From Allacma fusca (taxonomy: Eukaryota > Arthropoda > Collembola > Symphypleona > Sminthuridae), in NCBI GenBank assembly GCA_947179485.1, contig OX359249.1:42456250-42520249 (forward strand): a DNA stretch of 64,000 nt, written 5' to 3'. Below are positions 37,408 through 50,379 of this stretch, one piece after another. The translations under genes were made by a program, and so were the position numbers. Below the pieces are notes generated by a model. It ran no database searches and was not told where the DNA came from. It worked only from the letters and a program-made list of their open reading frames with translations. Within the stretch, counting starts at the first letter, position 1. Each line of letters begins with the position of its first letter.

Positions 37408-37411
<4 letters not shown>
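34663..37411. other. No gene recognised
   Basis: AT-rich. Plus frames of 63-123 codons (35501-35692, 36415-36630, 36982-37353) show no motif I recognise. The last one contains Pro-Leu-Pro-Pro-Pro-Ser-His-Phe and is Phe-rich. Confidence 0.4.

Positions 37412-37439
<28 letters not shown>
37412..37439. repeat. (GA)n microsatellite
   Basis: About 14 uninterrupted GA units. Confidence 0.97.
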
Positions 37440-37442
<3 letters not shown>

Positions 37443-37747
37443 GGGTGCAAAAAAGGGTCACCGATTTTTAATGAAAAGGGTGTGTAGTTGTGTGTAGATG
37501 TATATGCACCTTTAGAAAAAGGTACTCCCTATTTACTGACAGTATTGGTTGCATTACGGAACTGAATCGAAAGGAGAGACACTTGCAAGTTAGAGCTGAC
37601 AAAAAGTTCCCTCTTGACTCGCTCTCTCCAGTCATTATATAATAGAATCCATAGAGGATCATCCTAGTCTATCATCAGCCCCTTCAATGAAACGTATCGA
37701 TTGTATGAAGCCAGTTTCAAATTTTTTTTAATGCATGCACACACATA

Positions 37748-37769
37748 CTCTCTCTCTCTATATATATAC
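37748..37769. repeat. Short (CT)n(AT)n compound repeat
   Basis: About five CT units run directly into about five TA units. Confidence 0.85.
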
Positions 37770-38539
37770 TCCCTGGGAGTACATATGTAGGTAGACACTG
37801 GAACTTTAAAATGTTATTCTCATCGTGCCGAAATCTTCCTTCATGTGCTCATCCACCGGATGAGAATGCCTTGGAAAAAAGTATTCTCTCACTGCATTCA
37901 TGCTTCTCATAAAAACTCTACAAGAGGTGCTACATTTTGCTTTTCATTAACCTACCCGATCTTTTTTCAAGGGATGACATGTCTACATACATACATATGT
38001 CAAACTTGAGCTCCTAATTTCTCACAGAGCTTTCCTTCGCTCTCTTTGTCCGGTAATGCTCTTAGATGCCCCAAGTCCAATAAAAATCAGTTCCTCTTGT
38101 TGAAAAAATCTGTGCTTTAAAATCCGTGCTTTTAATATATGCTGTAAAACGAAACCAAACAGAAGCAATAACACAGCGCGAAAGAAATAGCACTAACACA
38201 ATTTTGTGTCACTTTACTTCTTTAATAGAGAGAACGAGAATATTATACAACAGCCATTTATTCATGCAATATTTGTTACAGTAGCAGTATGAATTCCCAC
38301 TTAGTGCCAAAAAAATATTACTTCAGCTGTCCCTTGTTGAATTTTACCGTTACCAGTGTAAGTTACTTAAATGACTATTTTGCTTCGAAATAATTACATA
38401 CATGACTTTGACTGTGTTCAAATAGAGACCGGCAGTCAGGATCAAAAATAGTACTCGTAATTACTCATACTCTAATACATACTTGTCTCTAATACATAGA
38501 TACTTGGAGGGAGGAAATGGTAAAAGTATATACTTATAG
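37770..38539. other. No gene recognised
   Basis: AT-rich non-coding sequence. It ends in TATACTTATAG, which could act as a weak acceptor for the next feature. Confidence 0.4.
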
Positions 38540-38685
38540 TCAGTTGGAGTTGTCGATTGTACTTTTAGTATTGGGACTGTCGCAGCACAAAAAGCAAGAG
38601 TGGCTCTCGCAGAGGCCGAGATAACAGCAGGAGTTGAAAAGTGGTGTATGAAACTACTAACTTCCGCACAAGCACGCAGCATTAA
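38540..38685 (+). other. Possible exon bounded by splice-like sites
   Basis: Between an acceptor-like TATACTTATAG (ending 38539) and a near-consensus donor GTAAGTAC (starting 38686), one plus frame is open for 48 codons. It is Ala-rich with a helix-like run (Ala-Ala-Gln-Lys-Ala-Arg-Val-Ala-Leu-Ala-Glu-Ala-Glu-Ile), and the stretch is more GC-rich than its flanks. The minus strand is also open here for 73 codons (38461-38682). A downstream frame of about 45 codons could follow only if an intron of just 37 bases were allowed, which is unusually short for an animal. No family recognised. Confidence 0.18.
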
Positions 38686-40994
38686 GTAAGTACATACAAT
38701 ATGTGACTCGGCCTGGCTCTAGTAGAGATGGAAGGGTCCTCTGTCTGTACAAGGTAATCAACCATGTACACTTGATGGTCGACTCTAGCATCTTCTGGGT
38801 GCTTTTCTCATTCATTTTCCTATCCATGTATTTAAATGGAGTGGGTTACGCCAGGTTATGAGATACATTCACGTATGACTCCAGAGCGTGCAGTGTAGGT
38901 AAACATCGGAACCTGGAAGAACCATGTCCTCGATGCACATTTCAAGTCTCAAGGGTCTTCAATTTCTTGGGATAGGATTTCACTTCTACTCACATGCTAA
39001 ATCACGAGATACAGAGAGGGATGAGTTTGTTTTTCTTGTCGAATAAATAATTAAACGACGTCGAGGCCCTGACTCTAATAGTATCTCACTGTTGTCCTCA
39101 ACTCTCGACTCCTTCCCACTCGTACCTTTCCGTAGCTCCTGAGTTCCTTTCAACTGGAATTACAAAGGTAGGAATGTAGGAAACTTTTAATGGATATCAG
39201 CTGGACATAAGTTTTCCAGGGAATTTATTGAGGATATTCTATTAATGTGACATAATGTTGATGACATATTATTACAAGTAATTCCCAACAAGCTTACTAT
39301 GTACCTCCACTCACCTCTACCCCAAACGATAGAGCATCGATTGGGAGGAAACATGAAAAATCACCTGTACATGTGCGTGGTTGTGACAAAAACAAGGACT
39401 GCATTGCAGTCATTTCTGATATGCAGTGTCATTTGGTGTGACAATTGGTCGGATGCGATCAATATAAAAGTGTAACATTAATAGAAGACAATCATAAAAT
39501 CCTGGAGTAAGTACACATTTATTTGGCTTGTTTCGCGTGGTAAGCACTGCTTGTAGGTGGTAATAGTGTGTAGTGGGACATCTTGGAAATGGCAATCTAT
39601 GAATTTTTGGGGACTTGGAACGTGCTCAACAACCTCCATGAAATCATTGTACCAGGATATTGGTAGCGCTGGATTCTAATTTTATCCTAACATCTCTAAA
39701 TAGTGTCCACGTAAATGAAAAAGATTTTTGTTCTTGGGATCATGTCGTCCCCTTCTGAAGACCTGGTCTGGGGAAGTATTTCCCTCCAAATTTGAAACTC
39801 ACAAGAGTAGATACATCAAGTTCCACTTACTGTGAGGGGGCATGAGAGTTCCCTTGGAAATCAAAGCCTTCATTAGCAGGTAATGTGTACTGGCTACATA
39901 CTCCTTGGAATATTTCCTGTGTAGGAAGATAATATGGTGGGATGATTACCTACAGGAGCAGGGGCATAAATATGCAGTTACTTAGTGTGTTTACATAGGA
40001 ATGGAATACTGGGAGGGAGGAATGTATGCCAATGGGAGAGTAGTAGCTGGCGTGGAATCTGCAGACGGAGGACGAAAAGAATGGAGAGACGGAGTGAGAG
40101 TCAAGAGAGAAGAGAAAAAATCAAGCCCAAGAGGGAAGACTAGACGATAGACCATGCCAGGACCATCATGGACAGAATGAATGGAAGCTTAAGAAAAATA
40201 GACTTTGATTTTGACTCGATAGAAGAAAAAAAGAAGAAAGATAGTGTGGAGTTTCCGACATGTGATGGATATTGCGGGGAGTCAGTTAAAGACGACAAGG
40301 ATGAGACGAAGCCACGGACTTCAGCTTGAAAATATATTCAAAGAAGCAAGTCTCTGTACGGAGGGAAAGGAGAATAAGAATAAGAAGAAGAAGAAGGAGA
40401 GGCGTCACTATTAAAGGCTTTCCTCTGTCACGTGTAACATTAACCAAGTGGATTGTAACGTGGATATGTAAAGGAATACATTGGGGCTCGCAAAACGTAA
40501 AAAGAATGTATCCAGCTAAATACGAGTCTACTGGAATCCCTGTCTGCTTTATGTACAGACAGAGCACAGATCTCCATTCCCAAATGCATCCAAGAGACGA
40601 CCAAGAGCTAACCAAGAGGCTGTTGAACAACTCATTTATAAGTATAGTCGGGGTATTGGTAACTATGTAAATATACATATCCTCAGAGGAGACAAGAGTT
40701 AGGTATAAGACCTATAGCCGGTGAGTCTCCATGTAGGAAATCGGTAGTAAAAGGAGACTGCGGAGTCAGAAAGTCATAGGATATTATGGACAAAAAGAAG
40801 AGTAAGTCGAAATGGTGATGCCTTTGGGATTCGCGTCCGTACAAATAAAAGAATCGATGCGGACGAAATTTGAGCAGAGCAAAAGACTGATGATTCTGTT
40901 ATTTCAGAAAAAGGGCAATAGTCAGCAAGAAAATTGGTTAGAAAATAACCCATCTCTTGAATCCCTGAACCCTACAGAGACTCACGCTCGATCC

Positions 40995-41025
<31 letters not shown>

Positions 41026-41240
41026 TGCCGTGTCTCTTCTTCCGCGCCCTCGCCAATGCATTCGAGAGTCTAAGCTTCTCCTTCAGTCTTAAAATTTATG
41101 GACTCAGCTGAGTTGAGTCCGAAAAAGTAACCCCATGAGAACCTATCGGCTTTGGATGGATGTATTTCCATGCTGAATTTTTCCACACTATGATTGTATA
41201 TTAGAGTTATACTGTCTTCCTTGTCTTGAACAAATGCTGC
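38686..41240. other. No gene recognised; small repeats inside
   Basis: A degenerate AAG-rich tract sits at about 40372-40400, and the (CT)n array at 41000-41025 is listed separately. The opposed 114- and 130-codon frames at 40286-40678 have no motif I recognise; the Arg-rich start of the plus one comes from the AAG tract. Confidence 0.4.
41000..41025. repeat. (CT)n microsatellite
   Basis: About 13 CT units, about 215 bases left of the large palindrome. Confidence 0.96.
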
Positions 41241-41943
41241 TCCACTCTCACAGGGTAAGATTTTTACATGGTATCCCTGGATTTGAACAAACCTAGCACA
41301 TGCTGAAGATCTCCCCTAGTAAGTTTCACAACTAGTAGTTTCAAACTTCAATGATATGTCCATTCACAATACGTCTTTCATCAAACTGTCAAGAAAACTT
41401 TTCAGCGTAAACGGACATTTTGAAGCTAATTTTTCCTCAGTCAAAGTAAATTCAGACTTTTACCTGCTCAGTTATATTTTCTCTGAAATAACCGAAATAT
41501 GTAGAACATTTTCCTTCCCGTACAATACAAACCTTGAGAAACTAAACTCTCCGTCATGACTGTAGATAATCTCTCCGACATAACCCCTCATTAGATATCT
41601 CCGAGGTATATAATTAATTACTCCAAAGTTAGTGATCCCATACATGTGTATTGTATGTAGCAGGGATTAACTGTCGAGAGTACATGTCGGAGGGATTTTC
41701 TATGGAGGTGTTATGTTGGAGGGATTCACTCCGGCGGCATCATGACAGAGAGATTAGTTCCTCGAGAGACTGTGGCGGAGGGAATACTGTCTTGGATTTT
41801 GAAATTTTTGGGGCCGGAGGGAACGAAGCAAAATGCACTCGAGTTACTTGAGTTCTGAACCTGACTAGGGGAGTACTAAAACATGTGCTATGTTTTTTTC
41901 CGATCCAGAAGAACCACATAAAAATCTTACCTTGTCAGTCTGA
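41241..41943. repeat. Large imperfect palindrome (fold-back-like element)
   Basis: Left arm about 41241-41640, right arm about 41663-41943, spacer about 22 bases. The arms align as reverse complements in order. The outer block 41241-41323 pairs with 41861-41943 at about 73% over 83 bases. It includes exact shared words GGTAAGATTTTTA (13 nt), TAGCACATG (9 nt) and CTCCCCTAGT (10 nt). Block 41568-41584 pairs with 41710-41726 (15 of 17), and block 41533-41559 pairs with 41740-41766 (23 of 27). The left arm has about 110 extra bases (about 41326-41435). Most differences in the inner blocks are transitions. The similarity may continue weakly outward to about 41118 and 42075. No target-site duplication was found and no coding frame is convincing. 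It is either a fold-back or non-autonomous DNA element, or an old inverted duplication. A transcript across it would fold into a long hairpin. Confidence 0.8.
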
Positions 41944-43927
41944 TCCGGCTGGTTAAAAAACTACAGGACTGGCACTGTACTGCATCAACGGCCAAGCCTA
42001 TAGTTGTGGAGCTATTACAGATGAGCGGAATATGTGAAAGAAGAAGAAAAAACTCGTCTACTTTCTTCGATATTCTGAATACACATCTTTTTGAGTTGGA
42101 AATTTCTGAATCGATCCTGCCTGATGAACAAACCTCCTTGCCTTCGTGGAGACGTTCCTAGTTCTCAATCTTCTATCGTCTGTCTCTTCCATCCATGTAT
42201 CTATCGTCTCATCTATCTAGCCATCGTAAAGCATTGCAATGCCAAAGACTCGAGTCTTTTCTAAGACTCAATCAATTCTAACTCCAGGTCTCCGCAACTA
42301 CTACTCCGTAACCAGTTCATTCCGTTCCACCATAAATATATGCATATGAATGGCATCCCCTACTGATACCAATCGGAATGGCCTTCTCCTGCTAACTAAA
42401 TTCTCTCCTAATGTCAACCTGGATTTTCCCATACATTATTAACTACCGAATAATTACTTAACAGACGCCAGCTTGTTACTGGTGCCCATTATTACGTAGT
42501 AAACACGTCATAAAAGGCACACAGATAAAGACTTCAAATAAAAATGTGCATAAAGAGTATCAATTTAATTAGTTGGTTTTATTTGTAATAATTTTGATAA
42601 TAATTAATCAAATTAATTTTAAAAATCTGCTTTTGTTCCCCATCATGAAATCTACCCCACGACTAGTATAAAAATATTTGTTTCAAAAAGCTGGTGAAAC
42701 TGCTTTCTCAGGAAGTATTGTCGAAAAACAATTTTCCCAGGATATTGGGTTTTACCTGAGCACTTGAAAGTATTTTAGGTATTCGTCTAACTCAATTCTA
42801 CAAGGTTGAAAAGTAATCCGGTACTTTCAAGTAATAGAATATTATAAGCATATAAGCAATAGTTTGCTCACATTATTGAACAACTGTGAAACCGCAGCTC
42901 AGGATGTCCATCAAGGGAAGAAACTAATATTCGCTCCTCTCCGGTTTCTCAGAGGACGTGTCTCTTACCTCCTTTCCTAACCTCCTTTCCCCCCTTTACA
43001 GTTTCAGGAAGATGAGCGAGTGAGAGGAGGGAAAGCTATATTTGACTGGAGATATTTAAAATATTTTTCAGTAACCCAATACATTTCTACTTGTACTCCA
43101 TTCTTGAGATGTCACCTCTCTCCCGGTTGAAGAATGTCATTTACGAGATTATATGTACCCACCATTAAGATAATTCAGTTACATTGGAATCCTGCCACAG
43201 AAGAAGTTCCCCTCTAAATTCTACTTCTTGAACGTGGTCGGAGCATCTGCTATGTAAATTCCCTGTTTCCATATAAATCCTCTGGCTTTTATACCAATAG
43301 TTTGCCCCTGGCTTTCGTACTAGCATGGATAGCTTTTTGTATTTGTACCTGCGTGATCTATTTTTTATTTGTTTTTTATTTAATTAATATTCTGATATTA
43401 TCCATATACTCCTGGGTTGGTCCTTTAGGCTTCCCCAACACTTGCATTCACGTCTCAAAATACATACTCCATGAGGAGAAGATTGTACAGAAGAAGGGGG
43501 GTATCAGGTATGTAATCATGTACCTACATTTATATAATTACATATGTCTGTACGATGAAATATATCATCTAACCCAAGCAAATATGGTTGATGGTTTTTG
43601 TCATACTGGTATGGTCAAAACGAGAGTGACATAAACGGAAAGGCAAGGGAACGCTTAGGATCGGGACAGAAATCGCATTACAAAATGTACATCTATTAAA
43701 GGTAGGGACATAAACCAAAGGATTTTTGCTTGTTAGCTCGCAGGACAAAGATACTACTTACGATTTGTATTTTCCGTCTCTATTCTTCCCTCTGGATTAC
43801 TCGTGTAATCCTCCTTTGCCAAAATAACACGTCAGATATCGGTCTGCTGGAACAATGGTGTAAACGTCAAGTCCTTGATTTTAATGGCTAAGAGTATATG
43901 AAAACAGAGAGGGGAAGATTTTGGGAG

Positions 43928-43929
<2 letters not shown>
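41944..43929. other. No gene recognised
   Basis: AT-rich except for a short C/T-rich stretch near 42930-43000. The 110-codon plus frame at 43302-43634 starts with a hydrophobic Leu/Ile/Phe/Cys stretch that could pass for a membrane segment, but nothing else supports it. Confidence 0.4.

Positions 43930-43974
<45 letters not shown>
43930..43974. repeat. (GA)n microsatellite
   Basis: About 22 uninterrupted GA units. Confidence 0.98.
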
Positions 43975-43977
<3 letters not shown>

Positions 43978-46900
43978 TTTGAGGTAGAGGTAGAGGATAA
44001 CGGACGAGGTCTAGCCCATATCGTGCACTTGTGGACGGAATTTCTAATCGGGTGCATAAGCACATGCAAGCTCTGCATACATTATTGGAAATGGGTGCAC
44101 ATCTGAATGACAAAATAACTCAAGGATGGTTTTTATTAACTAATGGGTATGTTATCACGCTCCCGGAATCAATTCCCAGTTGATGTTTAGTGAGTAATTT
44201 TTACAAAAAGTCTTTCCACCAGGTCCTCAAGGTACGTACGTGTACATAGTGTGGGGATACTTAAGAGCATTAGAAATAGACAAGGATAAATACTTGGGGG
44301 CAACTTAGTGCAATAAATTATTTTCTCCGTTGGAAACTTATGTGTGGAGGTTTCAGGGAAGGTAAGAAATACCAATGTGGATTTTCTATGGGGTCGGCTT
44401 TCCCACCGCAATATTTTTTGTCCAAATAACACCAAAGTAATTTTATTGGGTTGTATCCTCCACAGAACGACATGTAAGTATATTACAGGTTAGTGGGGAA
44501 GCTGTTCATTCATTTAAGATTACACCGGCATGAGGGCTACATTTGAATTGCAATGCGTTCAGGGAGAGAGGGAGGTCTACATGAATGTCTCTCTGGTATG
44601 AGAGCGTGTGTGTGATCAACTCAAGGGCCGCTACCTTTCCAAAGCTAAATTCAGGGTAAACTCACAATAATCGGACTAAAGTCATTCACACAAATTCGCT
44701 TGATGTTTACTTTAGCCCAATATTTTGACATGGGATTGTCCCCTGGAATTTGCACTAATAATGCTAAACTAATACTTGACTAGCTCGAAAATTTCAACTA
44801 CTTCTATGGACCCGTAAAACTCCTATACTACGAAAGAGTAAACCCCTCTACTATCCTATGGAGAGAGGGGTAACCACGGGTATTCTGGGCAGCCCGAACA
44901 TTTCCATAGGCACTGTGTATGATGAGTCAATGGTAGCCCTACTCACAGACCTGCATATGCATTTCATAATACCTGCTGCCATGACTCGGGCAGAGTATAA
45001 GAACAATTACTGGAGACATTGTGAAGCCCAGTAATACCCTCACAGTCGCCACTGCATGCAACATGCTTTCTTGCTGTCTGCTGGATCCCATACTTGGAAC
45101 ACTCTACCTCAGCAATAGACACACAGCCGCACTTCTATTGTCTTTTATTGTGGTGGGCGTACACTGAGCGAACAAACCATCCAAGTACGGGGGTTGTCCT
45201 TGTCCGCTTTTTTTTCCCAATCAACCTATCTTTTTACCAATCCAGTCAAATCATCCTCAATATTATTCCATATGGTTTCCCAGTCCTCCCGATTTCTACT
45301 CAAGTGTCAAGTCATGAAGCCTTTCATTTACTACCAAGGAAATGCTTTCCCTTCATTTTTTCCTCTCTTCTTCATCTCTCCTTACAGGAAACCTTTGAAA
45401 TTTACTAGCTACAACTCAATTTAGTAGTTCAAGGAATCAGGGAAATTTATAAATTCCAATATTTTTTTGCATACTATTCCCTCATCTTCTGCCGGAGAAA
45501 AGGAAGAGGATGAAACTGTGTAGCTGTCAACGGAAAATTCTATTTGATACAATACACTAGAGATTGAACATTGGAAATACAGGAGCAGAGGGAGAAGTAA
45601 CTTTGAAAAACAATCATGGTTGTTGAGACCAGTGACATTGGAGGTATCTGTAGATGCTAAAGTGTGGAGCACGGCGGAACGGGTTAAAAGTATCTCCACA
45701 GAAAAAAGGCATTCAAGCAGACAGTGGAGCAATACCATTTAAAAAAGGTGGCATTGAAGGACTGCAAAATTTATGACAGCTCCAGCACCACCAAAACCTT
45801 CCCTGTATGGTCTAGTGAGTCGAAGTGAAAATAATTTTGTGATCGCTCTGATCACAAAATAAAATATAATGGGTTGAGCATCAAAGAAAATACTGTTTTA
45901 TACTTATACATGAACATAGTATCTATAGTTTTTTGACTGGGGAAAAAAAATTCCGTGAGACCTTCCACACTGTACCTTATGATGTTATAGAGCTAAAAAA
46001 ATGTTTTTATTAAATGTGAATCTGACGCATTACAGCAATGTAAAATTCATGCCATATGTATTCCCCTCATGGATGGGCCCATACCTTGGAGAAATAAAGG
46101 ACATTGAATTACAATCCTTTACTGCATTATCCATCACGATTAAACCCGTCTTCAGTTCCTTTAGTAGCTTTAATACCTATAGATTACATTACGTATTTTA
46201 CGGATGGGTCAACCACAGTAGTGGGTTATGTATCAAAGTGATAGAAAAAAAAAAGTAAATGGTGAATGAAACGAGGCATAGGAAAACTTTTTGCTCTTCT
46301 TGGTTCAAATTTTTTTTCCCCAATGTGGTGATGTTAAAGGTATGACCGTTCAGGAGAAACGAGTTATAACACATAAATAATACCTCCTAACCCTTTCCAT
46401 GGATCAAATTGAAACTAACAAAGGAGTTTTTTGAACGGAACAGATATTTCTTTTAGCTATTTAAGTATTTGACATTACTTTCCCAACATGACTCATTGTC
46501 AGTTGGTGCACAAACATATCCATCCAGCATAATGTGGAGTCTTTTCTGTATAAAAAATACTTGTATTTACTATTTAAATGTAAATGCAACCTTGAAAAAT
46601 GTTAAATATTTTCATTTGTGTATACTTCCGAATAAAAAAATACAACCGTAAGTACTAGTGCAGATACTGCAGGAGGACCCACAGACACGGGAACTTTGTT
46701 CCCACCGAGCACTCACACCGAATGTAGTTAGTATAAGTAAATAGACATTCCTCCCATATATGTATATGAACACCCTTGTTTAAACTTCCTACGGCCAGAC
46801 TCCAATGTAACACACTAGCATTCCCTTATGGGGAAACTTGAACCAGGTTTTGAACTGGTTACTTTCAATTTCCCTGGTCTTAAGCACTTAGTTGAAATGT

Positions 46901-49571
46901 AACCGTCAATGAGTAATAGGTGACGTGAATTTGGGCGAAATAGTAGAGTAAAGTAGAATAATATTGCGTTAATTGGTGTCAAAATCTTTACATTATAAAT
47001 AAGGTCAATATCCCACTACGGTACAGTGTACCATCCGGATTTTGTAAATTTGCAAGATTTTAGGCGGGAGATTTCTGCGGGATTTTTGAGAGAATTTAGC
47101 AAAATTTTGAGGAAACCCTTTCATTTACAGAAATGAGTAATGAGATATAAAAATAATAAATAGTTCCTGAAAGGAATTATTGATTTTTGAAAATGTCACG
47201 GGAAGTTAAATGGAACAAAACGATATTAGTTTACATTGACAGAAGGTAACGTCATATTTTACAAGGACCAGAACACATTTGCCTGGAGGACATGCTACTT
47301 ACAGGTCCCTTTAGAAAACATGGGATAAAGTTGACTGGATTAAAAGAAGCATGTAAAAACTGGAACACAGCAATCAACAAAAAAAAAAAGCAAACCAACA
47401 ATGTGAAAAACGAATTAGAGTTGTATTGAATTTGAACGCATGTATAGTATCGATTACACAGCAAAGTGATCGGATTTCACTCGATTTTGGTGTAATTTTC
47501 CCTCTTTTCCCCCTCAACCCAAAACTCTTTTGACTTTCAACAAAAGCTGGAAAGCTAACAAATAGGTGCAATGTCTCTGAATAAGCGTATAACAACATAA
47601 TCCTCACCGACACTCTTTTCCTTTCCGAGTATTTTATGGGAAGGTGGGATGTCGTCCATGTGTAGTACATACCACGACCCATGTATGATCATCTCCTTTT
47701 CATAGACTCCTGCTCAGGTACTTCCTCCTTTGGAAGTTTGAGGGAATGATATATCTATGTTTATACATGTACGGCGTGGAGGAGTGCCAGGTCACATGGA
47801 GCTAGACAGTAATAAAGTTTACTTTGAGCTCTCACTACAAGCATTCTTCTGACTGTACAAAGCTATAGGATTTAATCCGTACTTGGTGAAGAGATTAAAC
47901 CTTTTCATTCTTGTCGTTTTCAAGAACTCCCTAAATACTCATTATGTCCACGTTTATCTCCACAAACAAAAACAGGAGTACGGAGGACGAGAGAGCTGCC
48001 ACCATAATCTCTTTCAAGAAATACATGTCAAGCTTCCACAGTCCTATTATGCTCTCTGTGTAATGGTACAGTCATGGAGCTAAACACGGAATTAAAATTA
48101 CATCCTCCGGGCTTGTTAAACCCTACTTTCATGTGATTTACCTGGATTCCATTCCATTACGCAAATCAAAGTTATATCCTAATTACGGCCCCAACTACAT
48201 CACCTTGCGGGACATTTGATGGCATCTCTTACCTCATCCCTCCATTTTGTAAGCCGACATCAGTCATCATCCAAGCTGTATTTTGATTTTATTCAAATGC
48301 CCCGTAATTATTCATTAATAATTGCTTGCGAAATGAGAGCTAACGTTCCGGCTAACGCCCTAATAGCAAGGATTTATATTCTAACTACCCACCTGTGCCA
48401 TCAATTATCCTTCACCAGTGCTCAATAAAAGGAACAGGAAAAATTCTTAACCACCCGTTGACCATTGTGCTTCTGGCTCTCAATGCTTTACAATTAGCCA
48501 AACCGGTTACATGTCAGCAGGACCTGCACCCGTGACTTGAGTGTTGAAGAAATTTCGCAATCTTTCACTTGCTCCAATTCACTCTTTTAAAAGTTGAGCC
48601 CCAGTTTTTGTATGTACCTGATCCAGTTTCATGTTAGTAGGAATTATCATCATGCTCATGCTCGCAGGTTCATCCAACCCATTGAACCATGGACTTCATA
48701 GTAACTTAATTCTCCCTTACGTATGTACTCAGCTCGGATGTGTGCGTAAGGAAGGAATGGTGTAGGTAGGTGATGGAATGTACAAAATGTTTTAGATTAA
48801 AAATTGTTTGAATTCACATTCCCCACGCTCTTCCCTCAAAGGATTTCATTTCAGGTGGTATTGTAATTATTTAAAAGATTCTGGGACAGTTTTAGCCACT
48901 GGCATCCAAGTGTAGATACGTCCCTTGGGAGTCCAACTTTACCATAAAATTATTATTGAGTATTTATATTTCCAGCTGAGGAGACAGTGGGCGACATATT
49001 TTAGCCACAGACTATGGGAGGAGATTTCATGGAGGTGATCTTGTAAGGTGTACGATGGAAGACAGAGAGATAAATTGAGTAACATGGATCTATTGAAGTA
49101 AAAAATCCACCTTCATGTATTGAAGGTTCGGAGGAAGTTAGTTTGAGAGGACAAGTACCAACTTTTCGGGTAATATATGACGCGCTCACTTTCCATGGTG
49201 TACCTGTTGCCTCCACATTTTGGAATCCAACTCCGTCGTATTGGCTCTGAGGGAACTTCTGAGCAAGAAGCACGCTCCTATTCTTAGCAGCATACAGTAA
49301 GGTAGTTCATATAGACAATACATATTTCCTAGTAGAGTCTTAAAATCGTAGTATTAGATATTCCTATTTCATATTCACGTTTTGGAATAACAAAAATGTG
49401 GGGAATACTAGAGTCAGCTTTTCATGGAGTGTATAGATATTTGAAATTGAAATCTTATTGAGTTATGAAATGACTGTAAATTGTGGGGGATCTCTTATTT
49501 AGTACAAATACACTTATGGGATATTTTAAATATTTTTTTTTATTACAGTTTCAAATTTTCTTACATTACAG
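43975..49571. other. No gene recognised
   Basis: Mostly AT-rich. An 8-bp inverted repeat, ACCCCTCT/AGAGGGGT with a 14-base loop, is at 44842-44871. Frames of 60-105 codons occur on both strands (for example plus 45094-45408, minus 45421-45738, minus 49001-49273) without motifs I recognise. The sequence ends in a T-rich stretch and TTACATTACAG, the acceptor of the next candidate. Confidence 0.4.
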
Positions 49572-50379
49572 TATGACTACGGTGAAGTCCTACTTTATCC
49601 CCTGAACCGTGTGGATGAACCAAAATGGCTATCTGTATTCACATTTCAGTTCCATTATTTTCAGGCGACAAAGCACCCGTTCCAAGCTTGCTTGAGTGCA
49701 TTGTTTCCGAAAACTCAAGTTGTTGCTTTGTCAACTGACTTCCAAGTCTGGACTGTGCTTTGTATGTATGTACTGCCTCTGGTTTGGGCGAGAGGCTGTG
49801 TGCACAAGGAAGCATTGTAAGTAGTGAGTATTATATTGGCTTTATATATAATTCATTTGAATAGCTTACAGTTATTTTAGTAGATTTCCAAGCAACTTAT
49901 GCAAAGTTTATGGACCTACAGGATATTTTACATGTTATTTAAATACACTCAAGCATTTAGACTTATACTTGACAACCAAGTCTCTCAACCAACAACGACT
50001 TCCTCCTCGACCAGTTCAACTATTACAACTTACAAATGAGTAGACAAGAGATCATGGACTTGCTTGGCAGAACCTTTGACTTTCACATGCAACCTCCCTC
50101 CAAACTACTGGCAATGTTTGTAAGTTTTTCCACGTGACATCGCTATCAAACTTTTCCTTCATCAAGGTTAATAATTTCGTTCCGAATCCTAAGCTCTCCC
50201 TTCCCTGTCCCTACATTCGTTGCTAGAATCTCAACGTCATCAACATCAACTCCCTTATGCAATCGGGGTGCAATGTACTCACCTCATTTCATAGCCTAAA
50301 CCTACACTGGAATTCCTGGCACTATAATTGTACTAGTGGCCGCTATCCAGATAAGACACTCAATACCATCTCAAAATGA
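49572..50379 (+). CDS. Candidate three-exon gene fragment, function unknown
   Basis: Proposed exons are 49572-49816, 49981-50119 and 50227-50379, ending at the TGA at 50377-50379. Exon 1 follows TTTCTTACATTACAG and is open for 81 codons plus two bases. Donor GTAAGT starts at 49817. Exon 2 supplies the missing base and is then open for 46 codons to a second GTAAGT at 50120. Exon 3 follows a long pyrimidine-rich stretch ending GTTGCTAG and is open for 50 codons before the stop. Introns would be 164 and 107 bases, and the phases agree throughout, giving about 178 codons. The start exon is missing. Exon 1 holds a Trp-rich hydrophobic stretch (Trp-Thr-Val-Leu-Cys-Met-Tyr-Val-Leu-Pro-Leu-Val-Trp); exon 2 is rich in Asp, Asn, Gln and Phe. 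I recognise no family. The acceptor of exon 2 (CAACCAAG) is weak, I chose the sites by looking for agreement, and chance remains a serious alternative. Confidence 0.22.
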
